From Cryomorpha sp963748925 (GTDB lineage Bacteria > Bacteroidota > Bacteroidia > Flavobacteriales_D > Cryomorphaceae): a DNA stretch of 64,000 nt. The DNA is taken from assembly GCA_963748925.1 (NCBI GenBank), contig CAVVKG010000007.1, positions 372,001 through 436,000 on the forward strand. The letters run 5' to 3'. Below the pieces are notes generated by a model, which worked only from the letters and a program-made list of their open reading frames with translations, made no database searches and was not told the DNA's origin. Shown here piece by piece: positions 54,482 through 63,384 of this stretch (the stretch's first letter is position 1; every line of letters starts with the position of its first letter). A program made the position numbers and the translations under genes.

Positions 54482-55579
54482 TTAAACGCCAGAATTACTG
54501 GGGATTTGGTAACCCTTCTTCGTCTTCATTTCGCTTACAAAATTACGAATTATTTCGCGAAAAGCATTACCTGCAACCGTTTCATCCTGAAGCACTGCAG
54601 GTCGCCCCACATCACCTGCTTCACGGATAGATTGTACGATTGGCACTTCACCGAGAAATGGCACATCCAGATCTACTGCCAGATTTCGCGCGCCTTCCCT
54701 TCCGAAAATGTAATATTTGTTATCAGGGAGTTCTTCAGGAGTAAAATAGGCCATGTTTTCAATTATTCCGAGGATAGGCACCTTAATGGCATCGAGCTGA
54801 AACATGGAAACGGCTTTTTTGGCGTCAGCCAGGGCAATATTTTGCGGGGTGCTCACCACGACTGCTCCTGTAAGCGGAACACCCTGCACAAGGCTAAGGT
54901 GAATATCGCCGGTGCCTGGAGGCAAGTCAATAATCATAAAGTCGAGCGGACCCCAGTGCGCATCTGTAAACATTTGGTTGAGCGCCTTGCTGGCCATCGG
55001 CCCTCTCCATACAATAGCCTGAGAAGTATCTGCAAAAAAGCCGATTGATAGCATTTTTACTCCGTAATTTTCTACGGGAATGATATAATTCTTTCCATCA
55101 ATTTCTTTGGTACGCGGCTTCTCATGCTCCACATCAAACATAAGGGGCATGGACGGACCGTAAATATCGGCATCTACCAGTCCTACGGAATAGCCCTGGG
55201 CTGCGAGGCCGGCTGCAAGGTTTGCGGCAACAGTAGATTTTCCTACACCGCCTTTTCCGGAGGCAATCGCAATAATATTCTTAACACCGGGAAGTACTTT
55301 GCGCTGCTCGGGGGCCTGGTCGTCTTTGGACAGAAGCTGCACGTCGATATCGACCTTTACCTCTTTGCCAAAGTTGCGCTCAATGGCAAACCTGCACGCG
55401 TCTTCCATGCGCTTGCGACTGTGCATTGCGGGGTTGAGCACATAAAGAGTGAATTTCAAATTATTCTCATCAATCGAAATATCCCGAATCAGATCGAGCG
55501 AAATAATATCTTTTTTCACGTCCGGCTCGGTAATATTGGCAAGGACTTCTTTGACGGTTTGTTCTGTTAATTTCATCAT
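54482..55579 (-). CDS. Mrp/ApbC-family Fe-S cluster carrier ATPase
   Basis: 365 aa. N-terminal MIP18 (DUF59) domain (about 1-85) followed by a P-loop ATPase (IAIASGKGGVGKSTVAANLA near residue 103) and IIDLPPGTGDIHLS. These proteins bind and hand over Fe-S clusters. Translation probably starts at the first of two adjacent ATGs. Next to the NifU-type gene, forming an Fe-S delivery pair. Confidence 0.94.
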   Translation of the reverse strand: MMKLTEQTVKEVLANITEPDVKKDIISLDLIRDISIDENNLKFTLYVLNPAMHSRKRMEDACRFAIERNFGKEVKVDIDVQLLSKDDQAPEQRKVLPGVKNIIAIASGKGGVGKSTVAANLAAGLAAQGYSVGLVDADIYGPSMPLMFDVEHEKPRTKEIDGKNYIIPVENYGVKMLSIGFFADTSQAIVWRGPMASKALNQMFTDAHWGPLDFMIIDLPPGTGDIHLSLVQGVPLTGAVVVSTPQNIALADAKKAVSMFQLDAIKVPILGIIENMAYFTPEELPDNKYYIFGREGARNLAVDLDVPFLGEVPIVQSIREAGDVGRPAVLQDETVAGNAFREIIRNFVSEMKTKKGYQIPSNSGV

Positions 55580-55696
55580 TATACTTTTGTGGCTTCGCTT
55601 ATTTATTTAAACAAGCTATGTTGGTTATTGTCCTTGTTTTGTCATCATTTTTGCAAAAAGCAAAAATATCGCCAAAACCTCATGCCTACACAGTTT

Positions 55697-55743
55697 CCCC
55701 GGGTTAAAACCCGGGGCTATAATATCTATCGTCCCTACGGGAC
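55697..55743. repeat. Palindrome pair upstream of mrp
   Basis: CCCCGGGTT and AACCCGGGG face each other across two bases at 55697-55716. A second hairpin GTCCC-TAC-GGGAC lies at 55731-55743. The gap between the alkyltransferase-like gene and mrp (200 bp) is otherwise non-coding. GC content is far above the surroundings. Confidence 0.7.
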
Positions 55744-55746
55744 TTT
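55716..55746 (+). repeat. Dispersed repeat, copy B
   Basis: 31-bp segment matching the minus strand of 29035-29065 at 25 of 31 positions: GCTATAAT, seven variable bases, GTCCC, one base, ACGGG, then a CTTT end. It overlaps the palindromes described at 55697-55743. Confidence 0.6.
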
Positions 55747-55779
55747 ATGGTTCGATTGCAATTAGAAACAATAATCTAT

Positions 55780-56142
55780 TCAATCTATTTCAAGTTCTTT
55801 GGCCGGGTTCCAAAAGTGCTTTTGGAATTCCTGCACGGTATCATCAATTACTTTTATTCCTTCTGCTTCGAGCAGTTCCTGCATTCTCGATTCGGTTTGA
55901 AAATGGTGCTTTCCGGTAAGCACGCCATTTCTGTTTACCACTCGGTGTGCAGGAATATTATTGGGCTGGCTGTGTGCACCGTTCATTGCCCAACCTACCA
56001 TTCGCGATGAGCGCCCCGAACCCAGATAATGGGCTATTGCGCCATAGTTAGTAACCCTTCCGGAGGGGATTTGTTTTACCACTTCATACACCATTTCGAA
56101 GAAGTCTTTATTCTTCTCGCTGAGTTTGATAGGATTGCTCAT
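55780..56142 (-). CDS. Alkyltransferase-like (ATL) DNA-binding protein
   Basis: 120 aa, the C-terminal DNA-binding fold of O6-methylguanine methyltransferase (PSGRVTNYGAIAHYLGSGRS; VVNRNGVLTGKHHF). The acceptor Cys of PCHRV is Ala here (IPAHRV), so it should bind alkylated bases and flag them for nucleotide excision repair rather than repair them directly. Start overlaps trmB by 35 bp. Confidence 0.9.
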   Translation of the reverse strand: MSNPIKLSEKNKDFFEMVYEVVKQIPSGRVTNYGAIAHYLGSGRSSRMVGWAMNGAHSQPNNIPAHRVVNRNGVLTGKHHFQTESRMQELLEAEGIKVIDDTVQEFQKHFWNPAKELEID

Positions 56143-56824
56143 TGAGTTGGAAATGAATGTAATTTATATTCTCCTTTTTGGCGAGAAATTTACCTTCGTA
56201 AAAAGTTTTCACACCAAGTATTTCGCGCTGGGCAGGAGTGAATTGCATAAAGTCGGGTCCGTAAATATCGGGAGAGTGAGTAAGGAGATTGTGATTGCCT
56301 CTTTCAATGACTTTAAGCGTTTCGTTGTAGAGGAAATCACTATCTGTTTTAACGTGGATATTACCATCAGGGGTAAGAATCCGGGCATAGCGATCTAAGA
56401 AAGACTGCGCCGTAAGACGCTTGGTTCCTTTGTGATCGAGGGGTTGCGGATCACTGAATGTGAGCCAGATATCGCTGACTTCTCCGGGTGCAAAGAAGCT
56501 TGTTATAAACTCCAGTTTCATCCGTAGGAATGCTACATTTTTCATTCCGCTTTGCTCTACTGTTTTGGCTCCGCGCCACAGTCTGGCTCCCTTGATATCA
56601 ATGCCGATAAAATTCCGTTTGGGATACATCCCGGCCAGAGCTATTGTGTACTCACCTTTTCCGCAGCCAAGCTCGAGGGTGATGGGATTTTTGTTTCCAA
56701 AATATTCAGCGTGCCAATGGCCCTTCATGTGGTAATTGCCGGAAGTCATCACGGCATTATCAGGTTCAAAAACGCAATCAAATGATTTCATTTCTGCAAA
56801 TCGCTGAAGTTTCTTTTTGGCCAT
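56108..56824 (-). CDS. trmB: tRNA (guanine-N7)-methyltransferase TrmB
   Basis: 238 aa. SAM-binding motif ITLELGCGKGEYTIALA and the family stretch IWLTFSDPQP. It makes m7G46 in tRNA. Basic N-terminus (MAKKKLQRF). First gene of the minus-strand trmB-atl unit; promoter not clear in the 318 bp upstream. Confidence 0.95.
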   Translation of the reverse strand: MAKKKLQRFAEMKSFDCVFEPDNAVMTSGNYHMKGHWHAEYFGNKNPITLELGCGKGEYTIALAGMYPKRNFIGIDIKGARLWRGAKTVEQSGMKNVAFLRMKLEFITSFFAPGEVSDIWLTFSDPQPLDHKGTKRLTAQSFLDRYARILTPDGNIHVKTDSDFLYNETLKVIERGNHNLLTHSPDIYGPDFMQFTPAQREILGVKTFYEGKFLAKKENINYIHFQLNEQSYQTQREE

Positions 56825-57069
56825 TGTTTTTTTAGCTTCAAGCTTTAAGCCGTAAGCTTTAAGGGGCGTTGGGCAAAATTATTAGGAAAGGCTTATTTTT
56901 CGGGTGCAAAATTAAGTATTTTGCTTTGATTGTTTAGAATCCTTCTACAAACTATAGGATTATAAAGTCCGAAAGTCGTTTTATCTTAATGCACTACCCT
57001 GGCCGTTAGAAAGGGTGAGTTAACATTTTAGTAACGGGGAGCCTATGGCCGACAAAATGTAATTTGGAC
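56825..57069. other. Non-coding gap upstream of trmB
   Basis: About 245 bp without a credible frame. It has a short repeat of AAGCTT-like sequence just upstream of trmB (GCTTCAAGCTTTAAGCC...GCTTTAAGG) and no strong terminator or promoter. The phased repeat at 57070-57136 continues the gap. Confidence 0.5.
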
Positions 57070-57136
57070 TTAGTTACGCCTTAGTTAGTGTTTAGTTGCC
57101 CTTTAGTAAGGTATAGACTTACCCCTTAGTTGGCCT
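57070..57136 (+). repeat. Phased TTAGT repeats, 11-bp period
   Basis: TTAGT starts at 57070, 57081, 57092 and 57103, exact 11-bp steps. A degenerate TAGAC stands at 57114 and a further TTAGT at 57126. The spacer bases vary. The period is not a multiple of three and no frame runs through it, so it is non-coding. It lies just past the 3' end of the broken cargo gene. Confidence 0.7.
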
Positions 57137-57142
57137 TAAGTT

Positions 57143-58487
57143 TTATACAAGGTGTAACGGTGCTAATAGTTCTTTTAATACTTTCCCGGTTCGTATTTTA
57201 TCACCAGCCATGATTTGAACCAGATAAATTCCGCTTTTAAATTTAGAGAGATCGATGGTCGCGTTAAAATCATTTGGATAGACGGATACGATTTGTTTGC
57301 CTTGCATGTCAAAGACTTTTACTTCTTTGATTTTTTCTTTGTCTGAGCTTATGGTTACCCAATTCTTTGTTGGGTTTGGAGATATTGAAAAATTCAGGTC
57401 GTCATCTATTTCTTTAACGGAGAGCACTATTTGTTCTACTTCTTCAAGAAGAGGGCCGCCGCCGTTGGAAGTTTTATAAATTCGTCCATTTATTCCTCCG
57501 ACAGCGTAACAAACAGAATCATTGGGGCAGAAAATTTGCATTGTGCCATAGTAGCCCGGCTCTACCAAGTCTTGCTTATACCAGGAACCTCCGCCATCAA
57601 TAGACTTCATGAAAGAATATATCGTTATCCCCTTCTTCATAAATTGATCTGTAAACTGCGATACATAACATTTTCAGAGGGCCAACTAACTCCAAATATC
57701 CGATTGAATTCTGGAAAATAAGTGATATCAAAAGTTTCCTGAAGAATGTCACCACGGGTTAATATTCCGAAATTGTAGGTTTGAAAACCGAGAGAAAACC
57801 CATTGCTCCCAAGTGCGGAAGACAGAAATTCTATGATCTTTAGCTTTAAGAAATGAATGGGATCCTTGATAATCTAAAGTATGCAGAAAAACAAAATTTT
57901 CACCTAAATCGGATGACCATGCGATTAGAGCTCCATCAATTTCAAAAAAAACACCTTCTTCAATATCTCCATCTCTGTAACCTACACCGAAAATCCAATT
58001 GATTCCAACTAATTCCTGCATCTGTACTTTTGGCCAATCTAATTCTGTAGCGTTTATTATCCCAGTATTATTGTCAAAAAAGGAAATTGCATAAGGCACA
58101 GAAACAGCTGACCCTAAGATTAGACGCCACTCTTTGCCAAGAATCCCCTCCGTTAATAGTGCGCATTACAGCAATCTGGTTCTCATAAAAACAAGAGATG
58201 TAGCCGGTGTCTGCTGATGGGAAAAATATAGTTCTGAACTGATGGTTATTGAAAGCTATTGAGTCCCATTCGTTACCGCCATTTTGAGTTCTAAGTATAT
58301 AACTATCTGTATTATTTATTCCCACAACGAAACCGGTGTCTGAATTAAGAAAAAATACGTCTTGGTCGTTGGAATTTATTGATCCCTGGTGGACAATATC
58401 CCATTGAGCAGTCACATCATTACAGGTTAACGATAAGAGAAATACAATAAAAACCACGTATGCACTAAAAAAAGAAATCTGTCTCAT
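57143..58487 (-). pseudogene. T9SS-exported Ycf48/BNR-like repeat protein, frame broken about four times
   Basis: Signal peptide and first repeats (58487 to about 58122: SYILRTQNGGNEWDSIAF, AVMRTINGGDSW), a middle part and a C-terminal part are all in different frames. Skipping one base at about 58122, 57835, 57655 and 57615 restores a single protein of about 446 aa. Ycf48-like repeats (TxNGGxxW) make a propeller. The last 80 residues are a type A T9SS sorting domain (FSISPNPTKNWVTISS ... VFDMQGKQI ... SGIYLVQI). It would be secreted or bound to the cell surface. Either a decayed gene or clustered sequence error. Confidence 0.75.
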
Positions 58488-58654
58488 GGAGAGTTCGGTT
58501 AAATCAGGATAGCAAAGTCAAGATAAGGAAAATAATAATATTAAACAGGATCGACATTTTACAACCCACTTCAGTTCGGTTGAATATTATAACCTACTTT
58601 GGCTTGCATTATTTCACCTACAAATACACACGCGCAGAAACCAGCCGAAAACTT

Positions 58655-58662
58655 TATTTTTG
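58655..58662 (+). promoter_or_regulatory. TAnnTTTG promoter element for the glycosyltransferase
   Basis: TATTTTTG matches the Bacteroidota -7 box, eight bases before the ATG at 58670. The upstream -33 element is not obvious. If used, the transcript would have almost no leader. Confidence 0.4.
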
Positions 58663-58669
58663 CATCACC

Positions 58670-59725
58670 ATGAATAAGCGTGTGTTAATAGCCGTATTAA
58701 ATTGGGGAATAGGTCATGCGAGCCGTTCCGTGCCGGTTATCGATGCGGTGATACGCTACGGGGCCGATGTGGTTATAGCGAGCAACGGAGGTACAAAAAC
58801 CTTTCTCGAACAGCGTTTTCAGCATGTAAATGTGCTTGAAATACCCGATAAGGAAATCAGCTATGGTAAATCGGGAGCCGCTGTAGGGCTTTTAAAAAGG
58901 AGCTTTCAGCAGCAACGCATAAACGCCGAGCAATATGCCTGGCTTACGCGAAATGCAGAAGATCTGGGCATTACGCATATTATCTCGGATAATCTTTACG
59001 GGGTAAACAATCCGGTGATTCCAAGTGCAATAATCACGCATCAAATCGGGATTCTGAGTCCGTTTTTTAAATCGCAGTTTGATAAAAATCTGGCTGCCTG
59101 GCTGGGTAAGTTTGATGAAGTGTGGATTCCAGACGAACCGGGCGAACTATCTCTTGCAGGAAAGATGCTGGACAATAAATATTTCACAGGGAAGACTTTC
59201 TATCTGGGACATATTTCGCGTTTCCGCAAATTGCCTGGAATTGAAAAAGATATTGACCATCTGGTTATTCTCAGCGGCCCTGAACCTCAGCGAACCTTTC
59301 TGGAAAGAAAGATTGCCAAAAAGCTGGAAAAGCTTCCGGGGCGAAATATTATTGTGCGCGGAAGAATAGAGAGCAATGTTGTTCCTCCCAGCACAAAAAT
59401 TGAATATCACCCTTTTTTACATGAAAAGGAGCTTGAACTTTTTATTGCCCGAGCTAAAATGGTGATTTGCAGATCGGGCTATACCTCCATTCTCGATATG
59501 GTGAGGATGGATGCAAATGCTTGTTTTATTCCCACACCTCAGCAACCCGAGCAGAAGTATCTCGCTAAGCGAATGCGTAAAAAAGGATGGTTTGATGCGG
59601 TAAGTCAAAAGGATTTTAAGCTAAAAAATCTACAGGAAACAGAGGTAAGCGCCGGGTTTACATCGCCTGAATTTCAAGAGAAAATGGAAAAAGTGATTTA
59701 TGATTTTTTGAGTCGGGAGAAGTAG
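58670..59725 (+). CDS. Glycosyltransferase, MurG/GT28-like fold
   Basis: 351 aa from the ATG at 58670 (MNKRVLIAVLNWGIGHA); the frame is open 30 codons upstream but that part is not family-like and overlaps the promoter. N-terminal GIGHASRSVPVI and C-terminal FIARAKMVICRSGYTSILDM resemble the nucleotide-sugar site of GT28-type enzymes. Similar proteins are annotated as UDP-glycosyltransferase or glycosyltransferase family protein. Substrate unknown. Stands alone. Confidence 0.82.
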   Translation: MNKRVLIAVLNWGIGHASRSVPVIDAVIRYGADVVIASNGGTKTFLEQRFQHVNVLEIPDKEISYGKSGAAVGLLKRSFQQQRINAEQYAWLTRNAEDLGITHIISDNLYGVNNPVIPSAIITHQIGILSPFFKSQFDKNLAAWLGKFDEVWIPDEPGELSLAGKMLDNKYFTGKTFYLGHISRFRKLPGIEKDIDHLVILSGPEPQRTFLERKIAKKLEKLPGRNIIVRGRIESNVVPPSTKIEYHPFLHEKELELFIARAKMVICRSGYTSILDMVRMDANACFIPTPQQPEQKYLAKRMRKKGWFDAVSQKDFKLKNLQETEVSAGFTSPEFQEKMEKVIYDFLSREK

Positions 59726-59728
59726 GTT

Positions 59729-61801
59729 TTAATAATCCCAACCGATCTTTACACCCGCGTAAAAATTGCGGGCATCACCGGGGTAGAAATACCTTGGTTG
59801 CGCTCCTCCAAAACCAACAGCATTGGGCAAAACACTGGCCGCATAATTTTCGTCGGTTAGGTTGTTGATGCCGGCGTAAATCTCCAGATTCAATTTCTGA
59901 AGTAACTCAAATGAGTAACCCGCTTTTAAATTGAGCAAACTGTAGCTGGTTGAATATTCACTATTCGCATCGTTTAGAGGGATCTCTCCAACATTTAAAA
60001 GATTTATTCGAAAGGAAAAACCATTCACAAATTCAGATTCAATACCGGCATTCAAAGTGTGCCCGGGAACTCCGGTTAGCTCGTTGCCGGAGTAATCTGC
60101 ATCACCATCCTTAAAATCCTGAAATTTAAAGTTATTGAATGTTGCATTGATATAGGGCTTCAGCAGCCACTTCTTTGCAATTAACTCCTTATAATTCAAG
60201 GCGATTTCAACACCTGTGTGCTGTGTTTTTCCGGCGTTTATGCCAATGTACTGATCTTCGGCAATGCGATCGGCCACGAGGAGGTTATCAATGAAAATAG
60301 TGAAAACCGCCGCTTCTGCATAGAGCTTGTTATCAAACCAGCCTGTCTTTAATCCAAACTCGAGGTTCACTCCGGTTTCGGGAAGGAGGCTTGTATTGAT
60401 CTGGCCCGATGGAGTGAGCGTCTCCTCTACTCCGGGAGTCGAAAATCCATGGCTCACCGAAGCGTATATATTCTTCTGATCGCCTACCTGATAGCTTGCT
60501 GCTAACCGGGGCGAGGCGATGATTCCGTATTGATAAGATCCCGACTGATCAAGGCTGTCGCCCGCAAAAGTGTCATCGAGCTCATACCGGGTTGAATTAA
60601 CATTCAAACCCAGATCGAGTAAAAACCTATTGGAAACCGACCATTGCTGGGCAACAAACAAGTTCATGTAAGATCTCAACTGGTCATTGCTATTGATTTC
60701 GCTTCCTTCCACGCTTCCGTTACCGGGAAAATCACGATACAGATTTTCGTAAAGCGCTACAGAATAATCTTCCAAAAGATATTCGGCACCAAAGACAAGC
60801 TCTGACCGTTTCCCGAAAAGGGGATACTTGAAATTAAACTTGGTTCTTGCCCCGAGTCCGAGTTGTTCTTCATCGAGAATGTTAAACGGGCGCGGCTCGT
60901 ATCCATCGCGGTAATGCGCAAAAATACTGGTGGTGTTGTGGAAGTTTTCTGAAAAGGCATGCACGATGGTTATACCGCCCAACCATTTATCGTAAGATTC
61001 ATAGCCTTTGGCAGCAGCCCAGTTGCCATCTGCTGCGGTGGGATTATTACGAAAATCGGTCTCATTAAGCGAACTCGGAATTTGGGCATTCAATCGCACC
61101 ATGTTCGAAAACAGCTTTAATCTTGTGGCCTCCGATAAATCGAGATAGCCATTTACTGTAAAGGTTTTTCGGGAGTAGTCACTATTTTCCCGGTAGCCAT
61201 CGCTCTTCAGCTGGGTATAATTTACTTGAAGTCCGGCCTTTTCTCCGCTTAAAGACAAATTGAGGCTGTTTTTTAAGAATCCAAAACTACCTATCGTACT
61301 ATTCAGCTGCAGGTGATTTTGACTCGGCTCCTTTGTATACATGGATATCACCCCACCCAAACCAGCACCATACATGCTTGAAACCGGGCCTTTTATTACT
61401 TCAATTGACTCGAAAATTCCGGGATCAATATCTTCAATAACTGTTGTACCCGTTGCCGACGAAACCGGAATTCCATCAATATAGGCCTTTACGCGGTCGG
61501 TGCCGTATTGGGTACGTGCGCCTATTCCGCGAATGGTTATTCTATTGGTATTCAATGCACCCTGCTGCATGTAAATTCCGGGTAGGGTATTCATTGCAGA
61601 GGTAATAATCGCACCGTTGTTTCCCGATAAATCTGATTCGCGCAAGATGCCAACCGAAGCCGGAATTCTTTGAAGGCTATCTGCGATGAGCGTAGCCCTC
61701 ACGCGAACTTCTGGAATATTGGCTGTATCGCCAAAAGCCATATTTTGAGCAGAAGCGACGGAAACGGCAAAAAAACCAATAAGCAAAAGGGTATATTTCA
61801 A
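59729..61801 (-). CDS. TonB-dependent outer-membrane receptor
   Basis: 690 aa. Signal peptide (ending ASAQ), TonB plug (about 28-145, IPEVRVRATLIADSLQRIPA, then GGVISMYTKEPS), then a 22-strand barrel ending YAGVKIGWDY. No carboxypeptidase-like N-terminal domain and no SusD partner, so it is a siderophore/cofactor-type receptor rather than SusC. It lies 12 bp downstream of the PQQ-type dehydrogenase gene and is probably co-transcribed; this suggests a cofactor or metal ligand for that enzyme. Confidence 0.92.
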   Translation of the reverse strand: MKYTLLLIGFFAVSVASAQNMAFGDTANIPEVRVRATLIADSLQRIPASVGILRESDLSGNNGAIITSAMNTLPGIYMQQGALNTNRITIRGIGARTQYGTDRVKAYIDGIPVSSATGTTVIEDIDPGIFESIEVIKGPVSSMYGAGLGGVISMYTKEPSQNHLQLNSTIGSFGFLKNSLNLSLSGEKAGLQVNYTQLKSDGYRENSDYSRKTFTVNGYLDLSEATRLKLFSNMVRLNAQIPSSLNETDFRNNPTAADGNWAAAKGYESYDKWLGGITIVHAFSENFHNTTSIFAHYRDGYEPRPFNILDEEQLGLGARTKFNFKYPLFGKRSELVFGAEYLLEDYSVALYENLYRDFPGNGSVEGSEINSNDQLRSYMNLFVAQQWSVSNRFLLDLGLNVNSTRYELDDTFAGDSLDQSGSYQYGIIASPRLAASYQVGDQKNIYASVSHGFSTPGVEETLTPSGQINTSLLPETGVNLEFGLKTGWFDNKLYAEAAVFTIFIDNLLVADRIAEDQYIGINAGKTQHTGVEIALNYKELIAKKWLLKPYINATFNNFKFQDFKDGDADYSGNELTGVPGHTLNAGIESEFVNGFSFRINLLNVGEIPLNDANSEYSTSYSLLNLKAGYSFELLQKLNLEIYAGINNLTDENYAASVLPNAVGFGGAQPRYFYPGDARNFYAGVKIGWDY

Positions 61802-61813
61802 AATCTCCTGATA

Positions 61814-63088
61814 TTATTTGGCCTCAACGCGCCAGATAATGTCAGAATCATCGTCCATAACGAGCATTGATCCATCGGGCATTAGGGTAACCCCAACCGG
61901 ACGGCCATGTACTTTTGACCCGTCACCATCTTTCACGAATCCGGTGAGGAAATCTTCGGGTTGCCCGGGCTTTCCATTTTCGAAGGGTACAAAAACCACT
62001 TTGTATCCGGCAAACTCAGATCGATTCCATGAACCGTGCTGACCCACAAAAGCTCCATTCCGGTATTTCGCCGGAAACTGATCGCCCGTGTAAAAAGCCA
62101 ATCCCAGCGATGCGGTGTGACTTCCCAAAGGTACATCAGGCACGAGGGTTGTTTTAACCAGGTCGGCATGGGGATCTTCGCTCCATCGCGGGTCTTTAAT
62201 TGGTCCGTAATAAGCAAACGGCCATCCGTAAAATCCGCCTTTCTTCACGCTGGTAATGTAATCGGGTACCAGATTATCGCCTAGTTTATCGCGTTCGTTC
62301 ACAGCGGTCCACAATTCGTTTGTTACCGGGTTCCAGTCCATCCCTACCGGATTTCTCAAACCTGTAGCATAAATTACTTCACCGGTTCCATCGAGGTTAA
62401 TTTCCAAAATACAAGCGCGGCGTTTTTCTTCCTCCATACCGTGTTCGCCTACATTACTGGCCGAACCTACTGAAACGTAAATTTTCGATCCATCAGCATT
62501 GGCAATCAAGTTTCTCGTCCAGTGATTGTTGTATCCACCGGCTGGCAGATCAAGAATTTTCTCACCATTTCCTTCAAGCTCTTCCTGTCCTTCTTTGTAA
62601 GGCCAGCGGTATATACCGTCGGTATTTGCTACATAAAAATATTCGTTTAAAACCAGCATCCCGAAATTGCTATTGAGATTTTGGGCAAAAATCATTTGTT
62701 TATCGGGGTTTCCGTCTCCATCGGTATCGCGCAAAAGTGTTATTTGATCCGCGCTTCCTCGTGTGTCGGCTTCAGCCACAAACACATCACCGTTTGGAGC
62801 CACATACGACCAACGCGGGTGTTTCAAGTCGGTAGCGTAGCGGGTAATGGTAAAACCTGCCGGAGCTTTTGGCGTTTGACCTTCTTCCCAACCAATGGTG
62901 TTACTCAGTTTGGTTTTGGACTCTTCGGCATAAGGGGATGGCAGAGTAAGCGGGCCAATAGCTGTTTCGACCGTTGTAGACTTATCGTATTCATCGGTTG
63001 CTTTTGGCATATTCTGGCTGCTACAGCTCACCTGAGCTAAGCTCAGCAAAAGGCAAAAAGTTGGCGTAAGTATTTTTGAAGCGTTCAT
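61814..63088 (-). CDS. PQQ-dependent sugar (sorbosone-type) dehydrogenase, lipoprotein
   Basis: 424 aa. Lipoprotein signal ending at VSCSS, then a six-bladed beta-propeller of the glucose/sorbosone dehydrogenase family. Family stretches are ATGLRNPVGMDWNPVTNELW, GSHTASLGLAFY, GQHGSWNRSEFAGYKVVFVPF and the closing VMDDDSDIIWRVEAK. It oxidises aldose or sorbosone sugars in the periplasm with PQQ. No pqq synthesis genes are in the window. ATG start. Confidence 0.9.
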   Translation of the reverse strand: MNASKILTPTFCLLLSLAQVSCSSQNMPKATDEYDKSTTVETAIGPLTLPSPYAEESKTKLSNTIGWEEGQTPKAPAGFTITRYATDLKHPRWSYVAPNGDVFVAEADTRGSADQITLLRDTDGDGNPDKQMIFAQNLNSNFGMLVLNEYFYVANTDGIYRWPYKEGQEELEGNGEKILDLPAGGYNNHWTRNLIANADGSKIYVSVGSASNVGEHGMEEEKRRACILEINLDGTGEVIYATGLRNPVGMDWNPVTNELWTAVNERDKLGDNLVPDYITSVKKGGFYGWPFAYYGPIKDPRWSEDPHADLVKTTLVPDVPLGSHTASLGLAFYTGDQFPAKYRNGAFVGQHGSWNRSEFAGYKVVFVPFENGKPGQPEDFLTGFVKDGDGSKVHGRPVGVTLMPDGSMLVMDDDSDIIWRVEAK

Positions 63089-63207
63089 TTTCGGTTTGTT
63101 AGGAGTTTGCTTTTAGGTATAAGCCATTATCGGCAAAATTGTTCAGGGTGATGTTAACTAGTTTGCCAAATTTTAAGTGAGTGGAATTTTACTTCTCTCT
63201 TCTCAAA

Positions 63208-63378
63208 TCTCAAAGGCTAGCGTCCCGCTAGGCTTGCTTCGTCTGGCGTCACGCCAGATTCGCCATTATCAGTGTTTGTTTTGAGACGATCAGATTTATA
63301 CCCGGCGGCACTGACGCTTCGGACCATACGGGGCTAATGCCAAGATGCCATGCTAAAAAGCGTGGTAAACTGAGCGAT
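63208..63378. repeat. Palindromic repeat block, unit 1
   Basis: 171 bp with three segments, A (63208-63263), B (63299-63316) and C (63324-63378). Segment A holds two perfect hairpins: CTAGCG-TCC-CGCTAG and TCTGGCG-TCA-CGCCAGA. All three segments recur in the same order and direction in unit 2. Confidence 0.75.
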
Positions 63379-63384
63379 GTCGGG

